Shown here in pieces: positions 1 to 8,842 of a stretch of DNA of 64,000 nucleotides. Location of the stretch: the NCBI GenBank assembly GCA_039513195.1, contig JBCCRM010000010.1:82193-146192 (forward strand). Reading direction: 5' to 3'. The position numbers and the translations under genes are program-made. The notes under the pieces are model-generated. The model made no database searches. It was not told the origin of the DNA and saw only the letters and a list, made by a program, of their open reading frames with translations. Position 1 is the first letter of the stretch, and each line of letters begins with the position of its first letter. Source of the stretch: Thermohalobaculum sp039513195 (GTDB lineage: Bacteria > Pseudomonadota > Alphaproteobacteria > Rhodobacterales > Rhodobacteraceae).

Positions 1-1898
1 ACCCAGCGCGCCGTATCGTCGTGGAAGCGCTGGTACAGCCGGATGCTCGCGTAGAGCTGATCGATAATCTCCTGCTGGTCCGAGACGCCCATGGCGATCC
101 AGTCATCCTCGGTCAGGGCCATCAACCGGCTTTGATAGGGCAACCCGTCGAGATACTCGCCGACCAGACCCGTCTCCTCCAAGTTTCGAACGTCGCCCTG
201 CCCGATGCGATCCGGATCTCGGCCCGCCGCAATGGCCGCCGAACGCAACTGATTGAACAGATCGTCAGGATCGATCTGACCCCTCTCCAGAGCTTCGGCT
301 GTCAACTCCAAGGTCTTCTGCAGATCCGAAAGCTGGCTTTTGCTCAGCAACACCCGCACGGAAAAGCTGCTGATCTCGGGATTGGTCAGATCGCGGTCGG
401 AAGCCCAGGCCCGGAACATCGAGGGTGCCTCCACCCCCTCCGCCCGGCCAAGATGGGCCAGCGCCATCGCGCGGCCGATCAGCGCCGCGGTGTCGGCGAG
501 TTCCGATCCTGCATCTGCCGCTGCGGGCGCCACCTCGGGCTTAGCGACCGCGCGCTCGGCATCCTGGACCTGGCGCACCAGCGCGTCCGCCAATGTCTCG
601 ACCGTTGCCGCAAACGCCTTCGGATCCCCGGACTCCACCGGGAAGTACAGCGATCCGACGTTCTCATAGCGGCTGAGATCGCGGTATTGCGCCTCTGCCC
701 GGGCATGGTCGTCCTCGCCCGCCTCGGTCTGTAGATGCAGGACATAGAGCGCCGTCTTCCGGGACCGCACGATCTGCTGCATCGACGCGGTCGAAAGCCC
801 CGTGGCCGAAGCCGGAATGACGCCGCTGCCACGACCCTCCTCCCGTTCGGTCCGAGAGCTTGCATCCGTAACCAGGATCAGAAAACGGGCACCGAACTCG
901 CTCCAGTCGATGTCGTCGAAGGCCGCGTCGATGGCGGCGAAACCATCCTCCGGGAACGCACGGGTGGAGACGGCGGACGCCGCCAGAGGCTCGGTGGCCG
1001 ACGCGAAGCCCTCCGCCGCGTCGATGATGTTGGGATCGGCGAAGGTGCGGGTCAAGAACTCGATGCCCTGCACCGTCTCCGGATCGTCGCGATAGGCCAC
1101 GAGCCCGAAGCGCACCCGGTCCGCCATTCCGTCCGCCTCGACCCGGCGCAAAACGCGGTCCATCACCTGGCGCGTCTGGTCGATATAGGGACCCATGGAG
1201 CTCGACGCGTCGATCAAAAAGACCACGCCCGCACGAAAGCTCTGCAGCGCGGCCGGGCTCAGCCGGCGCTTGATGATCGGAGTGTCCGGCTGCTCTTCCT
1301 TCGTGATGCTGGCGATTTCGACATCGGTGGTGCGAAACCCGCTCGGCAACCGGCGCTTCTCTGCCGATAGGATTGGCAACATGTAGAAATTCGTCTCGAA
1401 ATCGACCGGTGCCTCGGGCTCGATCGAGACCACCGGGCTGCCGCTCGGCAGGCTGTCGGCGTCGATGTCGCGCCGCGCCGTGGCCGCCAGGTCGCCAAGC
1501 CGCGGGCTCTCAGACCAGGTGCGCAGATCGTTGTGATTGCGAAAGAACAACGCCCTATCGCGGTTCACCCGATCGGCGAAGGCAAGGACCATCGCATGCT
1601 CCCAAGGCACGGTGTCGACCTCGGCGATCTGGCCCAAGACCTTCCCCCGGGCGTCAATGCCGACGCGCAGAACCGCAGCACCGCTGCCGGCCACCTCACG
1701 CCCGTAGACGTAGAAGGGCGTGAACGGATCTGGTGTCGACCGGCCGCCATCGGCAGTCGATATCTCGGCGCCCGGCCGGGTCAGAACCCGCTGGAAGAGC
1801 TCGGTCTTACCATCTATCAGCAAGGGCTTTTCGGCCCCTTCCGCAAATGCGCCGGGCAGAACCATCACGGTCAGGCAAAGCAACAGCCAACGCATCAT
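1..1898 (-). CDS. Secreted von Willebrand factor A domain protein (partial, runs off left edge)
   Basis: Open frame without stop from the ATG at 1898 to the window edge (about 632 residues seen, C-terminus missing). The N-terminus is a clear signal peptide (hydrophobic LLLCLTVMVLPGAFA, then EGAEK), so the protein should be periplasmic or extracellular. A VWA domain begins near residue 225 with the MIDAS metal site DASSS in a FLIDASSSMG context. VWA domains of this kind bind protein partners through a divalent cation. The start overlaps the stop of the upstream Sel1 gene by ATGA, so it is the sixth gene of the srf-like operon. Its role is inferred only from context: a secreted partner of the other VWA protein at 10646-12409. 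Confidence 0.85.
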   Translation of the reverse strand, partial: MMRWLLLCLTVMVLPGAFAEGAEKPLLIDGKTELFQRVLTRPGAEISTADGGRSTPDPFTPFYVYGREVAGSGAAVLRVGIDARGKVLGQIAEVDTVPWEHAMVLAFADRVNRDRALFFRNHNDLRTWSESPRLGDLAATARRDIDADSLPSGSPVVSIEPEAPVDFETNFYMLPILSAEKRRLPSGFRTTDVEIASITKEEQPDTPIIKRRLSPAALQSFRAGVVFLIDASSSMGPYIDQTRQVMDRVLRRVEADGMADRVRFGLVAYRDDPETVQGIEFLTRTFADPNIIDAAEGFASATEPLAASAVSTRAFPEDGFAAIDAAFDDIDWSEFGARFLILVTDASSRTEREEGRGSGVIPASATGLSTASMQQIVRSRKTALYVLHLQTEAGEDDHARAEAQYRDLSRYENVGSLYFPVESGDPKAFAATVETLADALVRQVQDAERAVAKPEVAPAAADAGSELADTAALIGRAMALAHLGRAEGVEAPSMFRAWASDRDLTNPEISSFSVRVLLSKSQLSDLQKTLELTAEALERGQIDPDDLFNQLRSAAIAAGRDPDRIGQGDVRNLEETGLVGEYLDGLPYQSRLMALTEDDWIAMGVSDQQEIIDQLYASIRLYQRFHDDTARW

Positions 1899-3139
1899 TG
1901 AAGCAACTCCTTCGCCACCTGGTCCCCGGCATTCGCTGCCCGCCGCAGCCAAAACTGCGCCCGCTCCGGTGCATCGTCGCGCGCCACGGTGCCGCTGCGC
2001 AACAGCTCCCCCAGGGCGCGCATCGCAGGCACATCGCCGGATCGGGCGGCGCGTTCGTAGAATTCAGCGGCGCGGTCGCTGTTCGGCGACTTAACAACGC
2101 CGCCGGGGGTGAATTCCGACGGGTTGTAGAGATCGCCCATAATGCGCGCGGAGCCCGCATGTCCGCCCTTCGCCGCGTAGGAGCGCAAGAGAAACGCCGC
2201 GTCCGATGCCCCGCCATCGAGATACCGGTCCGCCTCGGCCGCCGCGTCGCGGGCCGAAGGTTCGGATTGCAGGAAGGCTCGGGCCGCCGAAACCGTAAAT
2301 CGCCGCGGCTTCGGCTCTTCGGGCGCCTGCTCTGGCCGCGGCTGTGGTTCCGCCTCCGGGGCGACAGCGACGGCCGCCGGAGCACCGTTCTGCTCTGGCT
2401 CCAGGACGAAGGTTGAGTAGGCCCAGAGCGCAGCCGCAGTGCCAACGCTTAGGAACAGCACGATAGCCGCCCGCCCGATCCAGCCTAGGCCGCCGCCCCG
2501 CTTCGGCGGCGGGCCGGTTTTGATCACCAGCGGCTCCGGCGCCTCGAGCTCCGGCGCCTTCGGCAATGGATCGAGTTCGGGCGACGGCGCCGGTTCTGGC
2601 TGAGGGGCAGCCTTCGGCGGTGGCGTCGTTTGCGGCAAAATCACCGTGTCCGGCTCTACCCGGGTCCGCGGGTCAGCCACCCCACGTGAGGCGAGGAAAG
2701 CCGATGCCGAGCTGAGGGCTGGAGCGCCCCCGCGCCTCGGCAAAGTATCCGTGACGGCGGCCCGTGGCCCGGGACCCGATGGCACCTTCGCAGGCAATCG
2801 AATGACCGGCCAACTCATCCGATCCTCCGCCTCCGCCCCCATGCCGTCGCGCAGGCGCACCAGATAGGGCATATGCGGCTTCAGGTGCCAGGTCACCGCA
2901 GGACCGAGAGGCACGGTCATTCGGTTCGCCGCTCGATAGGCCCGCGCCGGTGCGATCCACTGTTCGCCCGATGCCCAGGGGGCTGCCGGCGCATCAGGGT
3001 TCAAAGACCGCGCCGAGCCGAGATCGATGCGCAAAATGCTGATCTGCAGAGTGTTGTGGTCGAGCCCGCCGGCGCCGGAGACTACCAGCTGCACCTCGCC
3101 CGGCACCATCTCCGGCGTTTGTTCAACCCGTATCGGCAT
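1895..3139 (-). CDS. Membrane-anchored Sel1-like repeat protein of the srf-like operon
   Basis: About 414 residues from the ATG at 3139; a TTG at 3166 would extend it by 9 residues. The order is an N-terminal beta-rich region of about 125 residues, a Pro/Glu-rich linker, one membrane segment near residues 219-243 (IVLFLSVGTAAALWAY), and a C-terminal region from about residue 300 with Sel1/TPR-like helical repeats (AAEFYERAARSGDVPAMRALG and QFWLRRAANAGDQVAKELL). Such repeats are protein-interaction scaffolds. It overlaps the end of srfC by 17 bases and is followed by the secreted VWA gene through ATGA, so translation is probably coupled. If the N-terminus is cytoplasmic, the repeats lie in the periplasm. 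I know of no assigned function. Confidence 0.8.
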   Translation of the reverse strand: MPIRVEQTPEMVPGEVQLVVSGAGGLDHNTLQISILRIDLGSARSLNPDAPAAPWASGEQWIAPARAYRAANRMTVPLGPAVTWHLKPHMPYLVRLRDGMGAEAEDRMSWPVIRLPAKVPSGPGPRAAVTDTLPRRGGAPALSSASAFLASRGVADPRTRVEPDTVILPQTTPPPKAAPQPEPAPSPELDPLPKAPELEAPEPLVIKTGPPPKRGGGLGWIGRAAIVLFLSVGTAAALWAYSTFVLEPEQNGAPAAVAVAPEAEPQPRPEQAPEEPKPRRFTVSAARAFLQSEPSARDAAAEADRYLDGGASDAAFLLRSYAAKGGHAGSARIMGDLYNPSEFTPGGVVKSPNSDRAAEFYERAARSGDVPAMRALGELLRSGTVARDDAPERAQFWLRRAANAGDQVAKELLQ

Positions 3140-5831
3140 GGCGATGTGCCCGCTCCACGGCTGCAAGGTCTGTCAGGTCGATCCGCGACAGGATCTCGCC
3201 CAGGCGCTGGTTCTGCGCATCGGAAATCTCGCGGCCGGCGGAATGACCCAAATTGTCGTTGCCGAAGGCCCGCAAAGCCACGCCCCAATCCATGAAGTAA
3301 GTCCGCTCATGCGTTGCGCGCTGCCCAGAAAGCGATGCGTCGGCAGGGGCGGTGAAGATCTGGCGCTGCGGGTCTCTCGGCGGCTCCGGAAAGGCCGGAC
3401 GCTCGCCCACATCGGCGCCGGAATAGCCCAGATAGGCGACGAAATCGTTCAAATGGGTTGCCGTTATGCCGGCCACACGGTCGGCGGCCTCGATCCACCG
3501 CCCGCCGACCGACTGCGTCTCGAGCCGCACATCTGCTCCGATCCGCTCGAACAGGCCCTGGCGGCTCGCGCCGATCAAAAGCTCGTCTACGATGGCTCCC
3601 ACCAGCTCCGCAGTCATGCCGAGCTTGCGCAGCGCCACGTCGTTCTGCTGAAGGCCGCGCAGCTTGCTGGCCCACAAGTTCATCACCCGGTCCGCATAGA
3701 TATCCGGCCGGTCGCGGCGGCTGGCCGGTTCCGGTATGGCGCCCGTATCTGCCGGATCGGGGTCGGCCCAAGGATCGGCATCGAACGGGTCCGGCGCTGG
3801 GGATGCGGCGTCTTCGGTGAGTTCGTCCTCGCGCAGAGCCGCCACATTGAGGAAGACGCCCCGCATATCCGCTGCCGAGAGCATCATGCCCCGCAGTAGA
3901 TGCGAGAACTCTCTCAAGCCGGTGTCGTTCAAGCGCGCGAAAAGCTCCTTGCGCAGTCGCAGCAGCGCCTCGTCCTTCTTGCGCCGCGCCTCTGCCCCCT
4001 CAGCATGGTAGAGACCGCTGAGAGGCCGGCGCAGCGAGGAGGCAGCGCCGACGAGACGTTCAGCCGCCTGGGCGCGCTTCAGTCCCGGCTCCAAGACATT
4101 GCCAAGGCTTTCAACCAGGAAGCGCACCCCACCGTCATTCGGCTGCATGGCTGCGTCCCACACCCGCTCCCGCCGCCGGAAGTGCTTATCCGTCATCTCA
4201 GAGCCGAGGAATGCCGCGCGATAGGCCTCAAAAGCCTCCGACTGTCTGGGCCCAGCCTCGGTCAGCGTTTCCTCGTCGGCATAATCCATCAGGTGCATCT
4301 GCTTCATGCCAGGGTTGCGCAGAAAATAGGTGTTCGCGAAGGGCGCTCCATCCCAATCCGTTGGCCAACCGTCCTTGCCGTAGAGCTCCAAGAGCGAGGC
4401 GTGGAGCCTCCGGTCCCATTTGCTCAGGCGGCTGTCGGCCGTCTCGCCGCCCTTCTCCAAAAATTCAAGGTCGTGCTTCGTCAGCACCAAGAACAACGCA
4501 TTGCGCACGGCCTTTCGTTGCTCCGGCATTGCCCCATGGGTCGCCGTAATCCATGACCGAACCATGCCGGCCAGATCCTTCACCTCGTTCACGCTCGGCG
4601 GCATGCAGAGCAGCATCGAGGTCAGCTCCAGCTCGTCCGTGTATCTCTGGAACAGATAGGCGATCTTGCCGCGCAGAAAAAGTTCACGAATTTGGGTTCC
4701 ACGCTGTTCCATCTCCGGTGGCAGATGGGTCAGCTTCAACCGCGAGCGCGCGCCTGGGAAGTCCAGCAGGTCCGTGTGCTCGAAGAACGGCCAGGGCTGG
4801 CGGTCGATCACCAACCGCACCTCGGCGATCAGGGCGGTCAGGGTTGCCCGCGGCAGTGCCACCTCCGCCTCGGCCTTGCCCTGACGAACCGGCCGCAGCG
4901 GGATTTCATCTTTGGCATCGGCGTCGGTCTGCAGGCGAGACAGAACCGCGACATCGATGATCGAGTTCGGCTCCGGCGGCGTCCCTTTCTCCCGCGGGAC
5001 TAGGCCCGCCAGCGCGATTTGGGCATCGGGCGCGTGGCCGACCTGATCCAGCGCCTCAGCCAAATGCACATAAACGGCAGTGAAGTCCGTGATACGGCCC
5101 CACAAAACTTCGAACAATGCGGCCCGGTCCCGAAGCGACAAGCGCCCGCCGAGCTTGATAAGGCCCGACCAGAAATCCGCGCGGTCAAAGGCGCCGATCC
5201 GGCTGCGAAAGTTTTGGCGGAAATACTCGCAGAGATCGAAGAGGGCGATTTCGTCCAGATGTCCTGCTGGCTCTGGGCGGGCCACGGCCTCGGCGTTGCG
5301 CAGCGCCTCGCGGATGTCCTGCTCCTCTACCGGCTCCAGCGTCATGCTGTTCGGGTCAAAATCCAGGAAGAAGGAGTTGGCGAGTATCTTGACGATATCC
5401 GTCTCGCTGAGTAGGCGCGCTTCGACCGGGTAGTCCGGGTCCACCTCACCTGGGCGAATCGTGAAGCGGGTCACCAGGCCAGTGGACTCTCGATCGCCGG
5501 GAGGGTTGATATCGCGCAGAAAATCGTGCTCCCGCTCGCCGAAGCGTATGGTTAAGCGCCCATCCTGAGGCCGGGCCAACGCCGAGACCAGATAGGATTT
5601 CCCCGCCTGGCTCGGGCCGAAAACGCCGACGCAGTTGTTCCGCTTAACGGCGTGGGAGAGCCTGCGGCAGGTCAGCCGGGCGCGCCGCGCGGCCTCGACC
5701 AGACTGTCGGCCTGGCGCGTGACGGAGGTCGAGACGCCGCGCAGATCGTCGAGCCAGGTGCAGGCATCCTGCGCCCCCCGGTCGAGATCGGCCAAGGCAT
5801 CGCCCAAATCCGTCACTACATCCCCCGCCAT
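3123..5831 (-). CDS. srfC: SrfC-family P-loop GTPase (virulence factor SrfC-like)
   Basis: 902 residues, the size expected for SrfC. GTPase motifs are visible in order: Walker A/G1 GPSQAGKS at residues 72-79, a conserved FLRDINPPGDRESTGLVTRF block at about 104-123 that is characteristic of the family, G3 DFPG at 357-360, and G4 TKHD at 451-454. The long insert between G1 and G3 and the helical C-terminal half resemble YcjX/dynamin-like large GTPases. No signal peptide or membrane segment is seen, so it should be cytoplasmic. SrfC is known from the Salmonella srfABC locus, where its biochemical role is unsettled. It starts 11 bases after srfB and overlaps the Sel1 gene, which argues for one complex. 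Confidence 0.88.
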   Translation of the reverse strand: MAGDVVTDLGDALADLDRGAQDACTWLDDLRGVSTSVTRQADSLVEAARRARLTCRRLSHAVKRNNCVGVFGPSQAGKSYLVSALARPQDGRLTIRFGEREHDFLRDINPPGDRESTGLVTRFTIRPGEVDPDYPVEARLLSETDIVKILANSFFLDFDPNSMTLEPVEEQDIREALRNAEAVARPEPAGHLDEIALFDLCEYFRQNFRSRIGAFDRADFWSGLIKLGGRLSLRDRAALFEVLWGRITDFTAVYVHLAEALDQVGHAPDAQIALAGLVPREKGTPPEPNSIIDVAVLSRLQTDADAKDEIPLRPVRQGKAEAEVALPRATLTALIAEVRLVIDRQPWPFFEHTDLLDFPGARSRLKLTHLPPEMEQRGTQIRELFLRGKIAYLFQRYTDELELTSMLLCMPPSVNEVKDLAGMVRSWITATHGAMPEQRKAVRNALFLVLTKHDLEFLEKGGETADSRLSKWDRRLHASLLELYGKDGWPTDWDGAPFANTYFLRNPGMKQMHLMDYADEETLTEAGPRQSEAFEAYRAAFLGSEMTDKHFRRRERVWDAAMQPNDGGVRFLVESLGNVLEPGLKRAQAAERLVGAASSLRRPLSGLYHAEGAEARRKKDEALLRLRKELFARLNDTGLREFSHLLRGMMLSAADMRGVFLNVAALREDELTEDAASPAPDPFDADPWADPDPADTGAIPEPASRRDRPDIYADRVMNLWASKLRGLQQNDVALRKLGMTAELVGAIVDELLIGASRQGLFERIGADVRLETQSVGGRWIEAADRVAGITATHLNDFVAYLGYSGADVGERPAFPEPPRDPQRQIFTAPADASLSGQRATHERTYFMDWGVALRAFGNDNLGHSAGREISDAQNQRLGEILSRIDLTDLAAVERAHRHADTG

Positions 5832-5842
5832 CCGTCAGGCCC

Positions 5843-8824
5843 TCAATCGCTCAGCAAGACGCCGGTGTCGAGCCAATAGCCCTCGGCATGGTCTATGGTC
5901 TGCAGCCAAAGGCGGATCTGATTGGTGCTGACCGACCTGCCCTCGGCGTCCTGCACGCGGCGTACAGAGAACGCATCGACAACGCCGTTTGCCGCCCGGC
6001 CGCTTGCGCGCTGCAGCTCGATCTTCAGCGGCGTGCGTTTGTTCAGTTTGGCGGCGGCGTCGGGCGATTGGTAGTCGATGGAGTAGAGCCGCGTGCCTGG
6101 CCACCACTCCGCCCCGAACTGCCGCGTGCCGAGCGACATCGGCCCGCGGAACTCAAACGGCTGCGCCGGCAGGTCATAGTCCGGATCGTCCAGATCCATT
6201 TCGCCGAAGAACACGTTCTCGGCGCTCAGGCGGTTGTCCTGGTCAAGCTTGCCGAAGAACCGCGCCGTCGACCGGGTCTGTAGGGAGTCGGAGCGGTAGT
6301 TGAAGTTCCGGAGCCGCCCCTCACCCAGCATACAGATCATCGCGCCCACCGCGGCGGTGGTCTTTGGATCGGCGATTTTGGCGCCATAGTCGCGGAACGG
6401 GTACCACTGCCCGGCCCGGAACTCATGCAAGGGCAGGATCCGGTGGGGCGGCAGCACGCAGGTCTCCGCCAGCGCATCGACCACCCCCGGCATGCGGGAC
6501 GGACGGCCCGAGACGATGAGCAGATCGGCGCGGCTCACCCGCACCAGCTCCGCCATAGCGCGCAGGACCTCGGTCAGGACGGAACGGACCGTGCGGTCGA
6601 TCTCCCGCAGGCTGACTGGGAACGCGATTTCTTTCAATGAGAAGCCTTCAGCGCCGAGACGCGCGATCTCCGCATCGATCCGAGCGATGAGGCCGAGGTT
6701 GAGGTCGGGGCCTAGCGTTCCGACCAGGGTCAACGGCTCTTCCCGATCCGTCTCGGACAGCCGGTTCCACTGCTCATAGGCGCCGATCATGGCAAGCGCC
6801 ATCGGCTGGCCGATATGGGCGGCGAATTGGTGGCGGCGGGTCTGCTCCTCGACATCCATATCGCCGCGGTCGCCGCCGAACAGCCGATGCATCACATCGT
6901 CGACCCGTTGGCCAAGCCCCGCATCCTCCAACGCCTCGCCGATGCGCTCCAGAATGTGCTCCACCACGATGCGCTGGACGACATCGTCCCCGGCGATGGA
7001 GATGCCATCCCGCAGGATCTGTTCCGGGAACATGGTGACATTCGCGCCCTGCCCTTCGACCCGATATGCGGTGACCACCAGATCCGTGGTGCCCCCGCCG
7101 ATATCGATGGTCGCAAGGCGGAAGTCGTCCGGCAGGTCCCGGCTCTCGGCATTCATCGGCAGGCGGGAGCGGGCGAAGAAAGCCCGCGCGTCCCCAGAAT
7201 AGTCCATTGCCACCCGGCTATAGAGGAACGCCGCCTGGGTCGCACTCGCCTCGTCCCATTGCATGATGACCTCGGGCAAGTCCTCGCCCGGGTCTTTCAG
7301 CGCCAGGGTCTGCTCGCCGCCCTCACCATCCTCGAAGGCCGCAAGATGCTGGCACACGAAGATCAGGTCCCTTGCCGCCTCCGCCCGTTTCGAAAGGATC
7401 TGGCGTTCTGCCAGCGGCATGCCCGTGGGCACCGTCATAATGATCCGGCGCAGCCGCCGCGGCAGATCGCCATTCGGCCGACGCAACCGGTGGGCGGGCG
7501 AGTTCATCATGCACAGGACCTGCAAAAGGATCTCGGCCAGCGCGAAAGTCATCAGGTGAGACCGGGCGTAAAGCGCCCGGATCGCTGGAAAGCGCTGGTC
7601 GTCCCCGGCCGCTGTCGGTTGCGGAAGAGTGTGAAGGGGCGCCCCCAAATCATTGATCAGTGTGGTGAACTCTACACCGGTGGCGTATCCTGCAGCCTCC
7701 CGCGCATGAGGCGCGTTGAACCGCCACCCCTCCCGCCGCGGCTGCAGATCCCACAGGTATCGCTTGGGGCTCGACATGCCGGTCGACCCCTCCGACCCCC
7801 GCCGGCCGGACGACAGGCGCGCCGCCTCCACCCCCACCCGCGCCACGGTCGGCCAGGCGAAGGCATCGGATCGGCCGGAGAGGAACGAAATATCGTCCCA
7901 GCCAAAGGCCGCCTTGTTGAACTCCAGCCGGCTATCGAACGGGTCCGCATAGACGTTTTCCGGCCGGCTGAGATCGCGCAGTTGCAGCTTCACCGCCTGG
8001 GTGACATCGGCGCTCGGCTCGTTCGGCTGGGTCTCGACCAGCAGGCCGCAGGTGCGCGAGTTGCCGATATCCAGGACCAGATCGACATCGATCGGGTCCG
8101 GCGTGGGCTTTGTGACCCGGTCGATCATGCGGATCGCAGGCAGGATCCGCAGGGTCTGCATCAGCTCGACATAGGCGATGTAGCGGGCGACATCCTCCTG
8201 CGGGCCCTCCAGCCGCTCCTCCACCGCTGCATCGTCCACATCGGGCTCGGCACGACCGCGGCGGCGCTCCTCCGCCTTGATCATCTCGATAAAGGCGATG
8301 CGGCACCACTCTTTGACCCAGGACTGTCCTGCAAACCAGGCGAGTTCCCCCGCCGCTGCGGCGAGCGAGAACTCCGCGCCGCGCTGCGCATCTTCGGTCG
8401 TCGGCGCCAGATAGGCATGGTCGGCCGACATCTCCGACAATTCGGTGTCGAAGGCGACCACCAGCCTGTGATCGTTGCCCTGATCGTCCGGCTGCATCAG
8501 CGGCGCCAGGTAGGCTCGCGCCCAATTGACCGGCCCATGTTCGTGCCCGGCGCCTTGGCCGCGGCGAAAGAAGGGGATCGGCACCCAAACCCGCGCGAAG
8601 GTCTCCGAGATCTTCCGCCAATCGACCTCGTAGGAGACGCGGCCCGATGCCTCGGCGCCGCCGCGCCCGACGATCTGAGGTCCGTCTTCTCCCTCCCAGA
8701 ACGACCATTGGGTGACCAGATCGCGTGCACCGGCGAGGCGAAAACCCAAATCGATGAATTGCACGCCGCTTTGCGGCGCGAGCCACACCAAAGGAGGAGC
8801 CTTCAGCAAAGGCGCCAAGGTCAT
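5843..8824 (-). CDS. srfB: SrfB-family Hsp70/actin-like ATPase
   Basis: 993 residues, matching SrfB. Three motifs of the Hsp70/actin ATPase fold are visible: phosphate-1 DIGNSRTCG at 252-260, phosphate-2 DIGGGTTD at 574-581, and an adenosine-type motif VSGRPSRMPG near 770. A TVPTGMPLAERQ stretch near 464 resembles the connect region of Hsp70. The N-terminal 240 residues are specific to the family. No membrane segments are seen. It lies between srfA (18 bases upstream) and srfC (11 bases downstream). From the fold, a nucleotide-driven chaperone or filament role is likely; the partner proteins are inferred to be its operon neighbours. Confidence 0.9.
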   Translation of the reverse strand: MTLAPLLKAPPLVWLAPQSGVQFIDLGFRLAGARDLVTQWSFWEGEDGPQIVGRGGAEASGRVSYEVDWRKISETFARVWVPIPFFRRGQGAGHEHGPVNWARAYLAPLMQPDDQGNDHRLVVAFDTELSEMSADHAYLAPTTEDAQRGAEFSLAAAAGELAWFAGQSWVKEWCRIAFIEMIKAEERRRGRAEPDVDDAAVEERLEGPQEDVARYIAYVELMQTLRILPAIRMIDRVTKPTPDPIDVDLVLDIGNSRTCGLLVETQPNEPSADVTQAVKLQLRDLSRPENVYADPFDSRLEFNKAAFGWDDISFLSGRSDAFAWPTVARVGVEAARLSSGRRGSEGSTGMSSPKRYLWDLQPRREGWRFNAPHAREAAGYATGVEFTTLINDLGAPLHTLPQPTAAGDDQRFPAIRALYARSHLMTFALAEILLQVLCMMNSPAHRLRRPNGDLPRRLRRIIMTVPTGMPLAERQILSKRAEAARDLIFVCQHLAAFEDGEGGEQTLALKDPGEDLPEVIMQWDEASATQAAFLYSRVAMDYSGDARAFFARSRLPMNAESRDLPDDFRLATIDIGGGTTDLVVTAYRVEGQGANVTMFPEQILRDGISIAGDDVVQRIVVEHILERIGEALEDAGLGQRVDDVMHRLFGGDRGDMDVEEQTRRHQFAAHIGQPMALAMIGAYEQWNRLSETDREEPLTLVGTLGPDLNLGLIARIDAEIARLGAEGFSLKEIAFPVSLREIDRTVRSVLTEVLRAMAELVRVSRADLLIVSGRPSRMPGVVDALAETCVLPPHRILPLHEFRAGQWYPFRDYGAKIADPKTTAAVGAMICMLGEGRLRNFNYRSDSLQTRSTARFFGKLDQDNRLSAENVFFGEMDLDDPDYDLPAQPFEFRGPMSLGTRQFGAEWWPGTRLYSIDYQSPDAAAKLNKRTPLKIELQRASGRAANGVVDAFSVRRVQDAEGRSVSTNQIRLWLQTIDHAEGYWLDTGVLLSD

Positions 8825-8842
8825 TGCACAATGTCTCCCGTC